Assembly (NCBI GenBank): GCA_900551135.1
Contig: URUX01000133.1
Coordinates: forward strand, 1 to 6,773
DNA from: an uncultured Clostridium sp.
GTDB taxonomy: Bacteria > Bacillota > Clostridia > Lachnospirales > Lachnospiraceae
DNA: 6,773 bases
Direction of reading: 5' to 3'
Positions 1 to 6,187 of the stretch are shown piece by piece. Position 1 is the first letter of the stretch. Each line of letters opens with the position of its first letter. The notes under the pieces were generated by a model. It was not told where the DNA came from. It made no database searches and saw only the letters and a program-made list of their open reading frames with translations. A program made the translations under genes and the position numbers.

Positions 1-1
1 T

Positions 2-1057
2 AAAATTGAAGTCATTCAGATTCCAATGAAAAAACCATTCCGTATTGCATTTGCCGTTCAGGATCACTCTGTTAATGTTCTGGTAAAGGTTATGACCGAT
101 GAGGGACTTTATGGAATTGGAGAAGCAGCTCCTTTTGAACCTGTAACCGGCGAAAACAGCGCAACGGTTCTGGAAGTACTGAAACTGTTTAAGAAGGGTC
201 TGATCGGCATGGACCCAATGAACATCGAAGGGATTCACCTGATGATGGATCGCCTGATTTCCGGCAACACTTCAGCCAAGGCAGCCATCGATATCGCTCT
301 TTATGATTTAAAAGGCAAAGTTATGAACCAGCCTCTTTATAAAGTATTAGGCGGCTACCGCGATCAGATCGTAACCGATATGACCATCGGCATTGATACC
401 CCTGAACTGATGGCTCAGGAAGCCAAAGAGCGTGTAGAGCGGGATGGCTTTAGAATTTTAAAAGTAAAAGCCGGTATCAATCCTTCTGACGACATCCGCG
501 CCCTTACCCTGATTCGGGAAGCAGTTGGAAACGACATCCGCCTTCGTGTAGATGCAAACCAGGGCTATACGGTTAACGATGCCGTAGCTACTTTAAAAGA
601 ATTTGAAAAAGTCGGTGTAGAAGCCGTTGAACAGTGTCTCCCATGGTGGGATATGGACGGTGCAAAATTTGTCCGTTCCAAAGTTAATTTAAAGATTATG
701 CTGGATGAATCCATCCACTCCCCAATTGATGCGGCAAGAGCCTGCAAGCTGGAAGCTGCTGATATTTTAAACATCAAGCTGATGAAGTGCGGCGGCCTGT
801 ATCCGGCAGAAAAAATCAATGCCATTGCAGAAGCAAACCATGTAAATTGTATGGTAGGCTGTATGCTGGAGACCAAGGTTGCTATCGGCGCAGGCGTCAG
901 CCTTGTAGCAGCAAAGAGCAACATTACCGAGGCAGACTGCGACAGTTTCATGTATGCTGTTGATCCGGAAATGGGAATGCCTGGCGGCTTTACGGTAGAA
1001 GGCGGTGTGTACACCCTCTCCCAGAAACCTGGTCTTGGTCTTGATATTGATTTCTAA
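2..1057 (+). CDS. Dipeptide epimerase, enolase superfamily (5' partial)
   Basis: This is probably an L-Ala-D/L-Glu-type dipeptide epimerase, a cytoplasmic Mg2+ enzyme that inverts the alpha carbon of one residue in a dipeptide. Numbering from the internal Met at base 26, the enolase-superfamily barrel residues are all present: K146-V-K148 (acid/base pair), metal ligands D176 (DANQG), E202 (EQ) and D227 (DES), and the opposite-face lysine K251 (NIKLMK). The segment MVGCMLET at 276-283 and the D304-C-D306 pair match the DxD motif that binds the dipeptide amino group in this subfamily. The frame stays open upstream of base 26 to the window edge (KIEVIQIP precedes the Met), and this family has a first beta strand there, so the true start lies outside the window and the base-26 Met is internal. 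The usual EQP is EQC here. Family assignment is strong; exact dipeptide specificity is unknown. A muconate-cycloisomerase-like or N-acyl amino acid racemase role is less likely given the DxD motif. Confidence 0.9.
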   Translation, partial: KIEVIQIPMKKPFRIAFAVQDHSVNVLVKVMTDEGLYGIGEAAPFEPVTGENSATVLEVLKLFKKGLIGMDPMNIEGIHLMMDRLISGNTSAKAAIDIALYDLKGKVMNQPLYKVLGGYRDQIVTDMTIGIDTPELMAQEAKERVERDGFRILKVKAGINPSDDIRALTLIREAVGNDIRLRVDANQGYTVNDAVATLKEFEKVGVEAVEQCLPWWDMDGAKFVRSKVNLKIMLDESIHSPIDAARACKLEAADILNIKLMKCGGLYPAEKINAIAEANHVNCMVGCMLETKVAIGAGVSLVAAKSNITEADCDSFMYAVDPEMGMPGGFTVEGGVYTLSQKPGLGLDIDF

Positions 1058-1097
1058 TCCAGCCTGCTTTACACAGAAACATTCAGAAAGGAATGGA

Positions 1098-1127
1098 CTG
1101 GCCGGCAGTTTTTCTGTTACCGGCCAG
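1098..1127 (+). promoter_or_regulatory. Intercistronic hairpin without U-tract
   Basis: An 8-bp perfect inverted repeat, CTGGCCGG (1098-1105) and CCGGCCAG (1120-1127), is extended inward by CAG (1106-1108) pairing with CTG (1114-1116) around a TTTTT loop, leaving a TTA bulge. It is very GC-rich compared with its surroundings. No T-run follows, so it is not a standard intrinsic terminator. It ends 3 nt before the AAAGG ribosome binding site (1131-1135) of the DUF819 gene. Roles in transcript processing, 3'-end protection of the epimerase message or control of downstream translation are inferences. Confidence 0.6.
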
Positions 1128-1144
1128 CCAAAAGGTATAAATTT

Positions 1145-2317
1145 ATGGAAGGTACGTTATTTTCTTCAGAAAGCGCTCTGCTTTTAATTATGTTCCTCAT
1201 GGTAGCCGTTGGTTTCTGGCTTCAGCGGTTTAAAGTGTTTAAGATGCTTGGCCCGGCTCTGACTGTTATCGTTACTGGTATTATACTCTCAAACTTACGG
1301 GTTGTTCCTGTTTCCAGCCCTACTTACGACGCTATCAGCGGCTACTGTGTTCCGCTTTCTGTTTCCATTTGTCTGCTGAGCCTGGATTTGAAGCAGATGA
1401 AAAAACTGTTAAACAGAAACTCCGTTATCGCTTTAGTATCCGCAGCTCTCAGCGTTTGCCTGATGGCTCTGGTATTTGGTATTTTCTTTGCTTCCAAGAT
1501 TGACGAAGGCTGGAAGGTTGCCGGTATGTTCGTCGGTACTTACACGGGCGGAAGTTCCAACTTAACTGCTATTGCAGTTGGTCTGGATGCATCTAAGAAT
1601 ACCATCGCTTCTGCCAACGCAGCCGATTACGTCGTTGGTATTCCAACCCTGATTGTCATGTTCGCTGCTCCGGCTATTTATAAGAACTCTAAAAAGCTGA
1701 AAAAATTATGGCCATATGAGATGACCGAAGCTGAATTAAAAGGCGACGGCGGCCACGAAGAACTGATGGCTTCCAAAGAATGGTCTATTCAGGAAATCGC
1801 ATGGCTGCTGGCAATTGGTTTCGGTACTGTCTGGGCTGCTACTGCAGTTGCAGGAAAGGTATTCGGACCGGATTTCCGCAGCGCTGGAAGAATCCTTCTG
1901 ATCACGACCTTTTCCATTATCATTGCACAGATTCCGGCTGTACGGAAACTGCGCGGCAACTTTGACCTTGGACTTTTTGTAGCCCTTTTATTCTTAACCA
2001 CCATTGGTTTTGCAGTAGATTTAAAGCAGTTCTTTGGTTCTACATTCTACATTACCCTGTTCTGCTTCTGCGTAATCATCTGCTGCATCGCTCTTCATCT
2101 GCTGGTTACCAGACTGCTGAAGGTAAAATTCGAGTACGTTCTGCTGTCTGCTGTAGCATGTATTTCTGACGGCCCTACCGCTGCCCTGATCGCATCCAGC
2201 GCACAGTGGAAAACCCTGATTACAACCGGTCTGTTAATGGGCGTTATGGCCGGCGCTATGGGTAACTACTTAGGTATTTCCGTAGCTTATGCAATCCGCG
2301 CTCTTATCGGAGCTTAA
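1145..2317 (+). CDS. DUF819 family integral membrane protein, putative transporter
   Basis: This 390-residue polytopic membrane protein belongs to the DUF819 family (YjcL-like), whose function is not established. Hydrophobic segments lie roughly at residues 11-27, 35-50, 66-82, 93-116, 123-145, 157-178, 214-236, 248-263, 273-291, 300-322, 331-350 and 357-386. A charged cytoplasm-like loop sits at about 179-213. The family-typical glycine-rich GTYTGGSSN segment is at 131-139, and a second-half counterpart, SDGPTAALIA, is at 341-350. The two halves resemble each other: SLDLKQM (79-85) mirrors AVDLKQF (290-296), which suggests internal duplication as in many secondary transporters. Translation is set by AAAGG at 1131-1135, 9 nt before the ATG. 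DUF819 genes are known to sit near dipeptide epimerases, so uptake or efflux of a dipeptide or related anion is a reasonable inference, not shown. The protein appears full length. Confidence 0.88.
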   Translation: MEGTLFSSESALLLIMFLMVAVGFWLQRFKVFKMLGPALTVIVTGIILSNLRVVPVSSPTYDAISGYCVPLSVSICLLSLDLKQMKKLLNRNSVIALVSAALSVCLMALVFGIFFASKIDEGWKVAGMFVGTYTGGSSNLTAIAVGLDASKNTIASANAADYVVGIPTLIVMFAAPAIYKNSKKLKKLWPYEMTEAELKGDGGHEELMASKEWSIQEIAWLLAIGFGTVWAATAVAGKVFGPDFRSAGRILLITTFSIIIAQIPAVRKLRGNFDLGLFVALLFLTTIGFAVDLKQFFGSTFYITLFCFCVIICCIALHLLVTRLLKVKFEYVLLSAVACISDGPTAALIASSAQWKTLITTGLLMGVMAGAMGNYLGISVAYAIRALIGA

Positions 2318-2350
2318 AGCTGTATTTGAACATTTAAACTGCAGGTAACT

Positions 2351-2394
2351 GGGCTTTTGCATCTTCAGCAGGTTTCTGTCTGATGAAAAAGCTC
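2351..2394 (+). promoter_or_regulatory. Imperfect intercistronic hairpin before the hydrolase gene
   Basis: GGGCTTTTGCATC (2351-2363) pairs with GATGAAAAAGCTC (2382-2394), 13 positions with one mismatch and one G-U pair. The 18-nt loop contains a further CAG/CTG mini-stem (2369-2371 with 2376-2378). Only TTCTAATACG follows, so a strong intrinsic terminator is unlikely. It ends 20 nt before the GGAGG ribosome binding site. It may adjust read-through or stability between the DUF819 and hydrolase messages; this is inference. Confidence 0.45.
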
Positions 2395-2424
2395 TTCTAA
2401 TACGATTCATATCTGGAGGAAAAC

Positions 2425-4518
2425 ATGAAGCTTTATCACTTATATGTATCCGGTATTCTTTATGGAAAACTGAATTTTGATTCCAAACCTGCTTCTATCA
2501 GCAGGCTGGATATTGCATCCGGAACCCTTCTTCCATGGGAACCGCTGTCTGAATCTGATAATGCATTTTATAAAAGTTTCACAAAAATTGATCTGCTGAA
2601 ACTTTCCAGACAGTTTTCTGCTTATGAACATACCCTTTTGGGCTCTGGCGAAATCTGCGCAGTTCTTCCGGAAGGCGATGAACGCTACACCAGTGAAGAC
2701 GGTTCCTGGTATCTTCAGAGAGACATCAAATTTCCTAACAACAAACTGATGGAAAACGGCAGTCTGATTGCAGTCTGCTGTTCTGCCAGAGAAATGATTT
2801 CCCTCTTAGTCCGGGAAGGACACGAAGACAAGACCGTTTTAAGCATGTGGAAGGCCGCCTGGCCCGATGAAACCATCTATGGCGTCCGCCACGAGGGAAC
2901 CTTTGATGTTGCCATGAGAGACGGTGTCCATTTATCCACAGACGTCTACCTGCCAGAAGGCGTAACCGAACCGGTCCCCGCAGTATTTGTCCGCACCCCT
3001 TATGGAAAAGAGGATGGCTGTGGAGTCTACTACCGCTATGTACAGAGAGGCTATGCCGTTGTCATTCAGGATGTCCGCGGCCGGAATTTAAGTGAGGGAG
3101 AATGGCTCCCTAACTATCACGAAGTAGAAGACGGCGATGATACCTTAAACTGGATTGCAGACCAGACCTGGTCTTCCGGAAGCGTCGGCATGGTTGGCGG
3201 TTCTTATTTGGGCTATGTCCAGTGGGCTGCTGCTGCCAGCGGAAATCCGCATCTAAAGGCATTAATCAGCGTAGTCTGTGCCGGAAGCGCATTTATTGAT
3301 CTTCCCCGCCGCGGCGGTTCCTTTACCTCCGGGATGCTGGCATGGGCATTTGCCGTTTCCCAGAAGAAATTCCATCCGGAATTAATGGAACGGGACGACT
3401 GGGAAGAGGTATTAAATATTCGTCCGTTAAAAGATCTTCCAGAAAAAGCTCTGGGCTACCCGGTTCCATTTCTAAGCAAGTGGCTGGAAGACAGCGATTA
3501 CAATGATTTCTGGCGCTGTTCCAACTGGCAGGAACGTTCCAAAGGGGCACAGATTCCTGCACTGATCCAGTCCGGCTGGTTTGACGATAACGGTATGGGA
3601 ACTACAGAAGCCCTGGAAATCGTCCATGACTTTCCAGAAGGCATGAGAAAGGTAATCCTCGGCCCGTGGCAGCACAGCGGAAACAGTAAATACGACATGC
3701 ACGGAGTTTCTTTCGGAAGCCAGGCTCTCCGCTTTGATTTGGATTACATTTATTTCAAATGGTTTGAACATTATCTGAAAGGGGTAGACAACGGAATCGA
3801 CCGGACTGCTCCTGTAGAATACTATACGGTAGGACAGGAAACCTGGAAAACTGCTTCCAACTGGCCGGTTCCAGAAACAACAGAAACGGATATCTTTCTG
3901 GACAGCAATGGACAGGCCAATACCTCTTCCGGAGATGGTCTGCTCTCCTTCCAGCTTCCAGAACGGGAAACCAGCGACAGCTATGACTACGATCCCCTGA
4001 ATCCTTCTACTCACATTATCGATATGTCTGAAAACGAGATTGAGGTTCCGGAAGACTACACCAAAGAGGAGCTGCGTCAGGATATGCTGTGCTACTCCAC
4101 TGCTCCCCTTAAAAAAGATGTCGTCATTACCGGTGACATTATGGCATCTCTCTACATCTCCTCCGATGCCCCTGACACGGATTTCATGGTGCGCCTGACC
4201 GATGTAGATGAGAATGGACGTTCCATCAAACTGGCAGACGGCATTTTAAGCGCCCGCTACCGCAATGGATTTGATCACGCTGACTTTTTGACCCCTGGCG
4301 AGGTCGTAAACTTAAAAATCCGCACCACCAAGATTTCCAACTGCTTTAAAAAGGGACACAAAATCCGCGTAACCATTACGTCCAGCGCAAAGAACTTTGT
4401 ATTCCCCAACAGCAACACCAAAGACGGCTATAACAGCCAGAATACCGTTGTGGCGCACAATACCATCCATCACGGCGGACAATATCCATCCAAAATCACG
4501 GTTCGCTTAGAACCCTGA
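2425..4518 (+). CDS. CocE/NonD family serine hydrolase (X-Pro dipeptidyl-peptidase-like, S15)
   Basis: This 697-residue alpha/beta hydrolase has the CocE / X-Pro dipeptidyl-peptidase architecture. Residues 1 to about 150 form an N-terminal region outside the core. The catalytic domain begins near 155 (VAMRDGVHLSTDVYLP, 162-177) and carries the oxyanion-side RTPYGK (190-195), DVRGRN (216-221), nucleophile S260 in GGSYLG (258-263), the acid D387 in GWFDDNG (384-390) and H417 in GPWQHSG (413-419). The C-terminal beta-sandwich (PepX_C-like) runs from about 487 to the end, with TDFMVRLTDVDENG at 585-598. No signal peptide or membrane segment is visible, so it should act in the cytoplasm. A GGAGG at 2415-2419 lies 5 nt before the ATG. 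Known activities in the family include release of X-Pro dipeptides, beta-lactam acylase/alpha-amino-acid ester hydrolysis and cocaine esterase; sequence alone does not choose among them. Its place after the epimerase and DUF819 genes favours peptide or amino-acyl substrates. Confidence 0.9.
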   Translation: MKLYHLYVSGILYGKLNFDSKPASISRLDIASGTLLPWEPLSESDNAFYKSFTKIDLLKLSRQFSAYEHTLLGSGEICAVLPEGDERYTSEDGSWYLQRDIKFPNNKLMENGSLIAVCCSAREMISLLVREGHEDKTVLSMWKAAWPDETIYGVRHEGTFDVAMRDGVHLSTDVYLPEGVTEPVPAVFVRTPYGKEDGCGVYYRYVQRGYAVVIQDVRGRNLSEGEWLPNYHEVEDGDDTLNWIADQTWSSGSVGMVGGSYLGYVQWAAAASGNPHLKALISVVCAGSAFIDLPRRGGSFTSGMLAWAFAVSQKKFHPELMERDDWEEVLNIRPLKDLPEKALGYPVPFLSKWLEDSDYNDFWRCSNWQERSKGAQIPALIQSGWFDDNGMGTTEALEIVHDFPEGMRKVILGPWQHSGNSKYDMHGVSFGSQALRFDLDYIYFKWFEHYLKGVDNGIDRTAPVEYYTVGQETWKTASNWPVPETTETDIFLDSNGQANTSSGDGLLSFQLPERETSDSYDYDPLNPSTHIIDMSENEIEVPEDYTKEELRQDMLCYSTAPLKKDVVITGDIMASLYISSDAPDTDFMVRLTDVDENGRSIKLADGILSARYRNGFDHADFLTPGEVVNLKIRTTKISNCFKKGHKIRVTITSSAKNFVFPNSNTKDGYNSQNTVVAHNTIHHGGQYPSKITVRLEP

Positions 4519-4538
4519 TATACATTTTATCACCCTTA

Positions 4539-4600
4539 GAGAGGGGATCGCAAAATCATCGAATTAGAGGATTGAGCGATCCTCTTCTCTTTATTCTTTA
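4539..4600 (+). terminator. Intrinsic terminator of the epimerase-DUF819-hydrolase cluster
   Basis: GAGAGGGGATCGC (4539-4551) pairs with GCGATCCTCTTCTC (4576-4589): seven perfect pairs at GGATCGC/GCGATCC, then a looser base with a bulge. An inner AATC/GATT stem (4554-4557 with 4570-4573) helps close the loop. The T-rich tail TTTATTCTTTAT follows at once. It begins 20 nt after the hydrolase stop codon and separates this cluster from the next promoter. Confidence 0.82.
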
Positions 4601-4650
4601 TATACGGAACAGGCCGTCTCCATTGTAAGAGCTTACTATCCTGCGTTAGA

Positions 4651-4679
4651 TTGACATTTTTTTGTCATAGTATTATAAT
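4651..4679 (+). promoter_or_regulatory. Consensus sigma-A promoter of the redox protein/TauE unit
   Basis: TTGACA (4651-4656) and TATAAT (4674-4679) match both consensus hexamers exactly and are separated by the optimal 17 nt. Transcription would start near 4686, giving a leader of about 35 nt before the ATG at 4721. The upstream terminator and this promoter mark a new transcription unit. A perfect promoter predicts strong basal expression unless a repressor acts on it. Confidence 0.9.
4652..4667. promoter_or_regulatory. Palindrome over the -35 element, candidate operator
   Basis: TGACA (4652-4656), six T, then TGTCA (4663-4667) form a perfect 5-bp inverted repeat with a 6-bp centre. It covers most of the -35 hexamer and the first part of the spacer, so a bound protein would block RNA polymerase. 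The arrangement resembles sites of dimeric helix-turn-helix regulators. The repeat is short and half of it is simply the -35 consensus, so chance remains possible. A second small inverted repeat, GTAAG-AG-CTTAC, lies upstream at 4625-4636. Confidence 0.35.
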
Positions 4680-4682
4680 ATG

Positions 4683-4717
4683 AAAGGTGGCAATCTATTT
4701 ATACAAAAGGAGGCAAT
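4683..4717 (+). repeat. Direct repeat of the Shine-Dalgarno region
   Basis: AAAGGTGGCAAT (4683-4694) recurs as AAAGGAGGCAAT (4706-4717) with a single mismatch, 23 nt apart. The second copy is the actual ribosome binding site, with AAGGAGG 7 nt before the ATG. The first copy falls at the predicted transcript start and has no start codon after it. It may be a small tandem duplication or a standby ribosome site. Confidence 0.5.
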
Positions 4718-4720
4718 ATT

Positions 4721-5182
4721 ATGCTAAAATCAAGAGCGCAGATCGCAGTGGGCTATTATGCCAAAAGCGGCTACAATTGTGCGCAGGCCGTAGCGGTTAC
4801 ATATGCGGATCTGCTGGGACTGGATCCAATGGTCTGTTTTAAGGGAATGGAAACCTTTGGAAGCGGTATGGGAGCAAGACTTGGAACCTGCGGTGCCATA
4901 TCCGGAGCCATTTACCTGGCCGGTTTTGTAACCAGCACCGGACACATGGATGATGACAAAACCAACAAATCAAAAAAAGTATCCTATGAACTGGCAGGCA
5001 CTATCACAAAAGAATTTTATGAGCAGAATCATACTGTTACCTGTCATGATTTAAAAGAACCTCATTCCGAAACATTCCGTTCCTGTCTGGACTGTATTGC
5101 TGATGCAGCAATCCTGGCTGAGAAATACATCTTTCCCGGACAGTTTGAGGAACCTACCTATTATACAGATAAAGACAAATAG
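4721..5182 (+). CDS. C_GCAxxG_C_C family putative redox protein
   Basis: This is a 153-residue soluble protein of the C_GCAxxG_C_C (split cysteine motif) family, considered redox-active but without an assigned reaction. The family cysteines are visible: C20 in GYNCAQA, C39, C57 in GTCGAISGA (55-63), C108 in TCHDL, and C122-x-x-C125. The conserved glycine stretch FGSGMGARLGTCGA (46-59) precedes and includes C57. Length is normal for the family, and no signal peptide or membrane segment is seen. The start is fixed by AAGGAGG (4707-4713), 7 nt before the ATG. It is the first gene after a consensus promoter and is followed 33 nt later by a TauE/SafE gene with no terminator between them, so the two are likely co-transcribed. 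Six cysteines could bind a metal or cluster, or carry out disulfide exchange; the sequence does not decide which. Confidence 0.9.
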   Translation: MLKSRAQIAVGYYAKSGYNCAQAVAVTYADLLGLDPMVCFKGMETFGSGMGARLGTCGAISGAIYLAGFVTSTGHMDDDKTNKSKKVSYELAGTITKEFYEQNHTVTCHDLKEPHSETFRSCLDCIADAAILAEKYIFPGQFEEPTYYTDKDK

Positions 5183-5202
5183 AAGCCAGTATGTTTATAG
5201 AA

Positions 5203-5210
5203 AGAGGGGG
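5203..5210 (+). promoter_or_regulatory. G-rich ribosome binding site of the TauE gene
   Basis: AGAGGGGG lies 5 nt before the ATG at 5216. It is a non-standard variant: only GAGG at 5204-5207 gives a clean match to the anti-Shine-Dalgarno, with 8 nt spacing. It still supports the chosen start, as no other in-frame start has a comparable site. Confidence 0.65.
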
Positions 5211-5215
5211 ACAAC

Positions 5216-6049
5216 ATGACTTATATCATTTTTTTTGCAGTTAGTATTCTGGCCTCTGTAGTAGGCGCTATCTGCGGAGTCGGCGGCGGCGTGTTTATGA
5301 AGCCCGCCCTGGATGCAGTAGGGGTACTGCCTGTTAATACCATTACGTTTTTATCTACCTGTACGGTAATCTCTATGACCAGCTACAATGTAATCAGTTC
5401 TGCTATGAACTCCAAAAAAGGCGGCAGCGACAACTTAATTGACTGGAATCTGACTACCTGGCTGGCCATTGGCTCTGCTATCGGCGGCGTTATTGGCAAA
5501 TACATTTACGACATCATCAAGAACTCTTCTGCCAACAGAGAAATGGTAGGTGGCTATCAGGCCATTGCTTTACTGATTGCTGTATTTTTAACTTTGATTT
5601 ATACCTTAAATAAGAAAAAGTGCAAGTCTCTTCATGTAACCAATCCTGGTATGCTGATCTTTTTAGGATTTGCTCTGGGAACCCTTTCCTCCTTCGTAGG
5701 AATCGGCGGAGGTCCCATGAATCTGGCTGTGCTTTACTTCTTCCTTTCCATGCCTACTAAAACGGCAGCCCAGAACTCCTTGTACATGATTCTGATTTCC
5801 CAAATCGCCAGCCTGATTGTAACTTTTGCCAAGGGCAGCGTACCGGAAGCCCTCTACAAGGATGTTGATCCAGGACTGTGGGTAATGCTCATCGGAATGA
5901 TGCTCTGCGGAGTTTACGGCGGAATCGTGGGCAAGAAAATCAACAAGAAAATTCCTTCCAGCACCGTAGACAAATTGTTTGTCGGACTGATTATTGTTAT
6001 CATGGGTCTTTGCTGCTGGAATATCTATACCAAACTTGGACTTGGCTAA
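5216..6049 (+). CDS. TauE/SafE (TSUP) family membrane transporter
   Basis: This 277-residue inner-membrane protein is of the TauE/SafE family, whose members move sulfite, thiosulfate, sulfoacetate and other small organic or sulfur anions. The two repeats each carry the glycine motif: GAICGVGGG at 17-25 and FVGIGGGPMN at 160-169. Hydrophobic helices lie at about 2-20, 42-60, 79-99, 110-131, 143-161, 167-179, 188-206, 219-239 and 252-270. A lysine-rich loop at 131-138 separates the halves. Length is normal. It follows the cysteine protein by 33 nt and lacks its own promoter, so it should be expressed with it. That neighbour makes a sulfur compound a plausible substrate, but family specificity is broad. 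The downstream sequence soon enters AT-rich IS-like DNA, and no terminator lies closer than the hairpin at 6144. Confidence 0.9.
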   Translation: MTYIIFFAVSILASVVGAICGVGGGVFMKPALDAVGVLPVNTITFLSTCTVISMTSYNVISSAMNSKKGGSDNLIDWNLTTWLAIGSAIGGVIGKYIYDIIKNSSANREMVGGYQAIALLIAVFLTLIYTLNKKKCKSLHVTNPGMLIFLGFALGTLSSFVGIGGGPMNLAVLYFFLSMPTKTAAQNSLYMILISQIASLIVTFAKGSVPEALYKDVDPGLWVMLIGMMLCGVYGGIVGKKINKKIPSSTVDKLFVGLIIVIMGLCCWNIYTKLGLG

Positions 6050-6143
6050 ATCATAACCACCCGTCCAACGCAACATCATAAACTTAAGAGGAAACTATTC
6101 CTATACTCGTTACTTTTTCAGATATAAGAATTATATTTATATT

Positions 6144-6187
6144 AAAAAAGTCCATACTTTCCCCAATAGAATTGTATGGACTTTTTT
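6144..6187. terminator. Bidirectional intrinsic terminator
   Basis: AAAAAAGTCCATAC (6144-6157) and GTATGGACTTTTTT (6174-6187) form a perfect 14-bp inverted repeat with a 16-nt loop. The core is GTCCATAC/GTATGGAC; on either strand the 3' side ends in six T. It can end plus-strand transcripts from the TauE unit (95 nt past its stop) and minus-strand transposase transcripts. Two bases of the right arm (6186-6187) are part of the transposase TAA stop codon. Confidence 0.9.

Noticed and set aside
26..28. The ATG at 26 as start of the epimerase
   Set aside because: The frame is open further upstream, family proteins have an N-terminal strand before this point, and no ribosome binding site precedes it.
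1093..1140. A 15-codon ORF ahead of the DUF819 gene, a possible leader peptide
   Set aside because: Its Shine-Dalgarno-like AAAGG is only 1 nt from the ATG, there is no run of regulatory codons, and the ORF mostly follows the hairpin stem.
3472..4014. A 180-codon antisense ORF inside the hydrolase gene, and other antisense frames in the window
   Set aside because: It lies opposite a well-supported gene, has no family resemblance and no ribosome binding site; it is an expected shadow of the coding strand.
4539..4600. A riboswitch or T-box in the terminator region
   Set aside because: It sits between a stop codon and a new promoter, and no specifier or antiterminator sequence is seen; a plain intrinsic terminator explains it.
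6144..6187. The 14-bp inverted repeat as the IS terminal repeat or a MITE
   Set aside because: The arms are only 16 nt apart, end in A/T tracts and overlap the transposase stop, which fits a terminator better than transposon ends.
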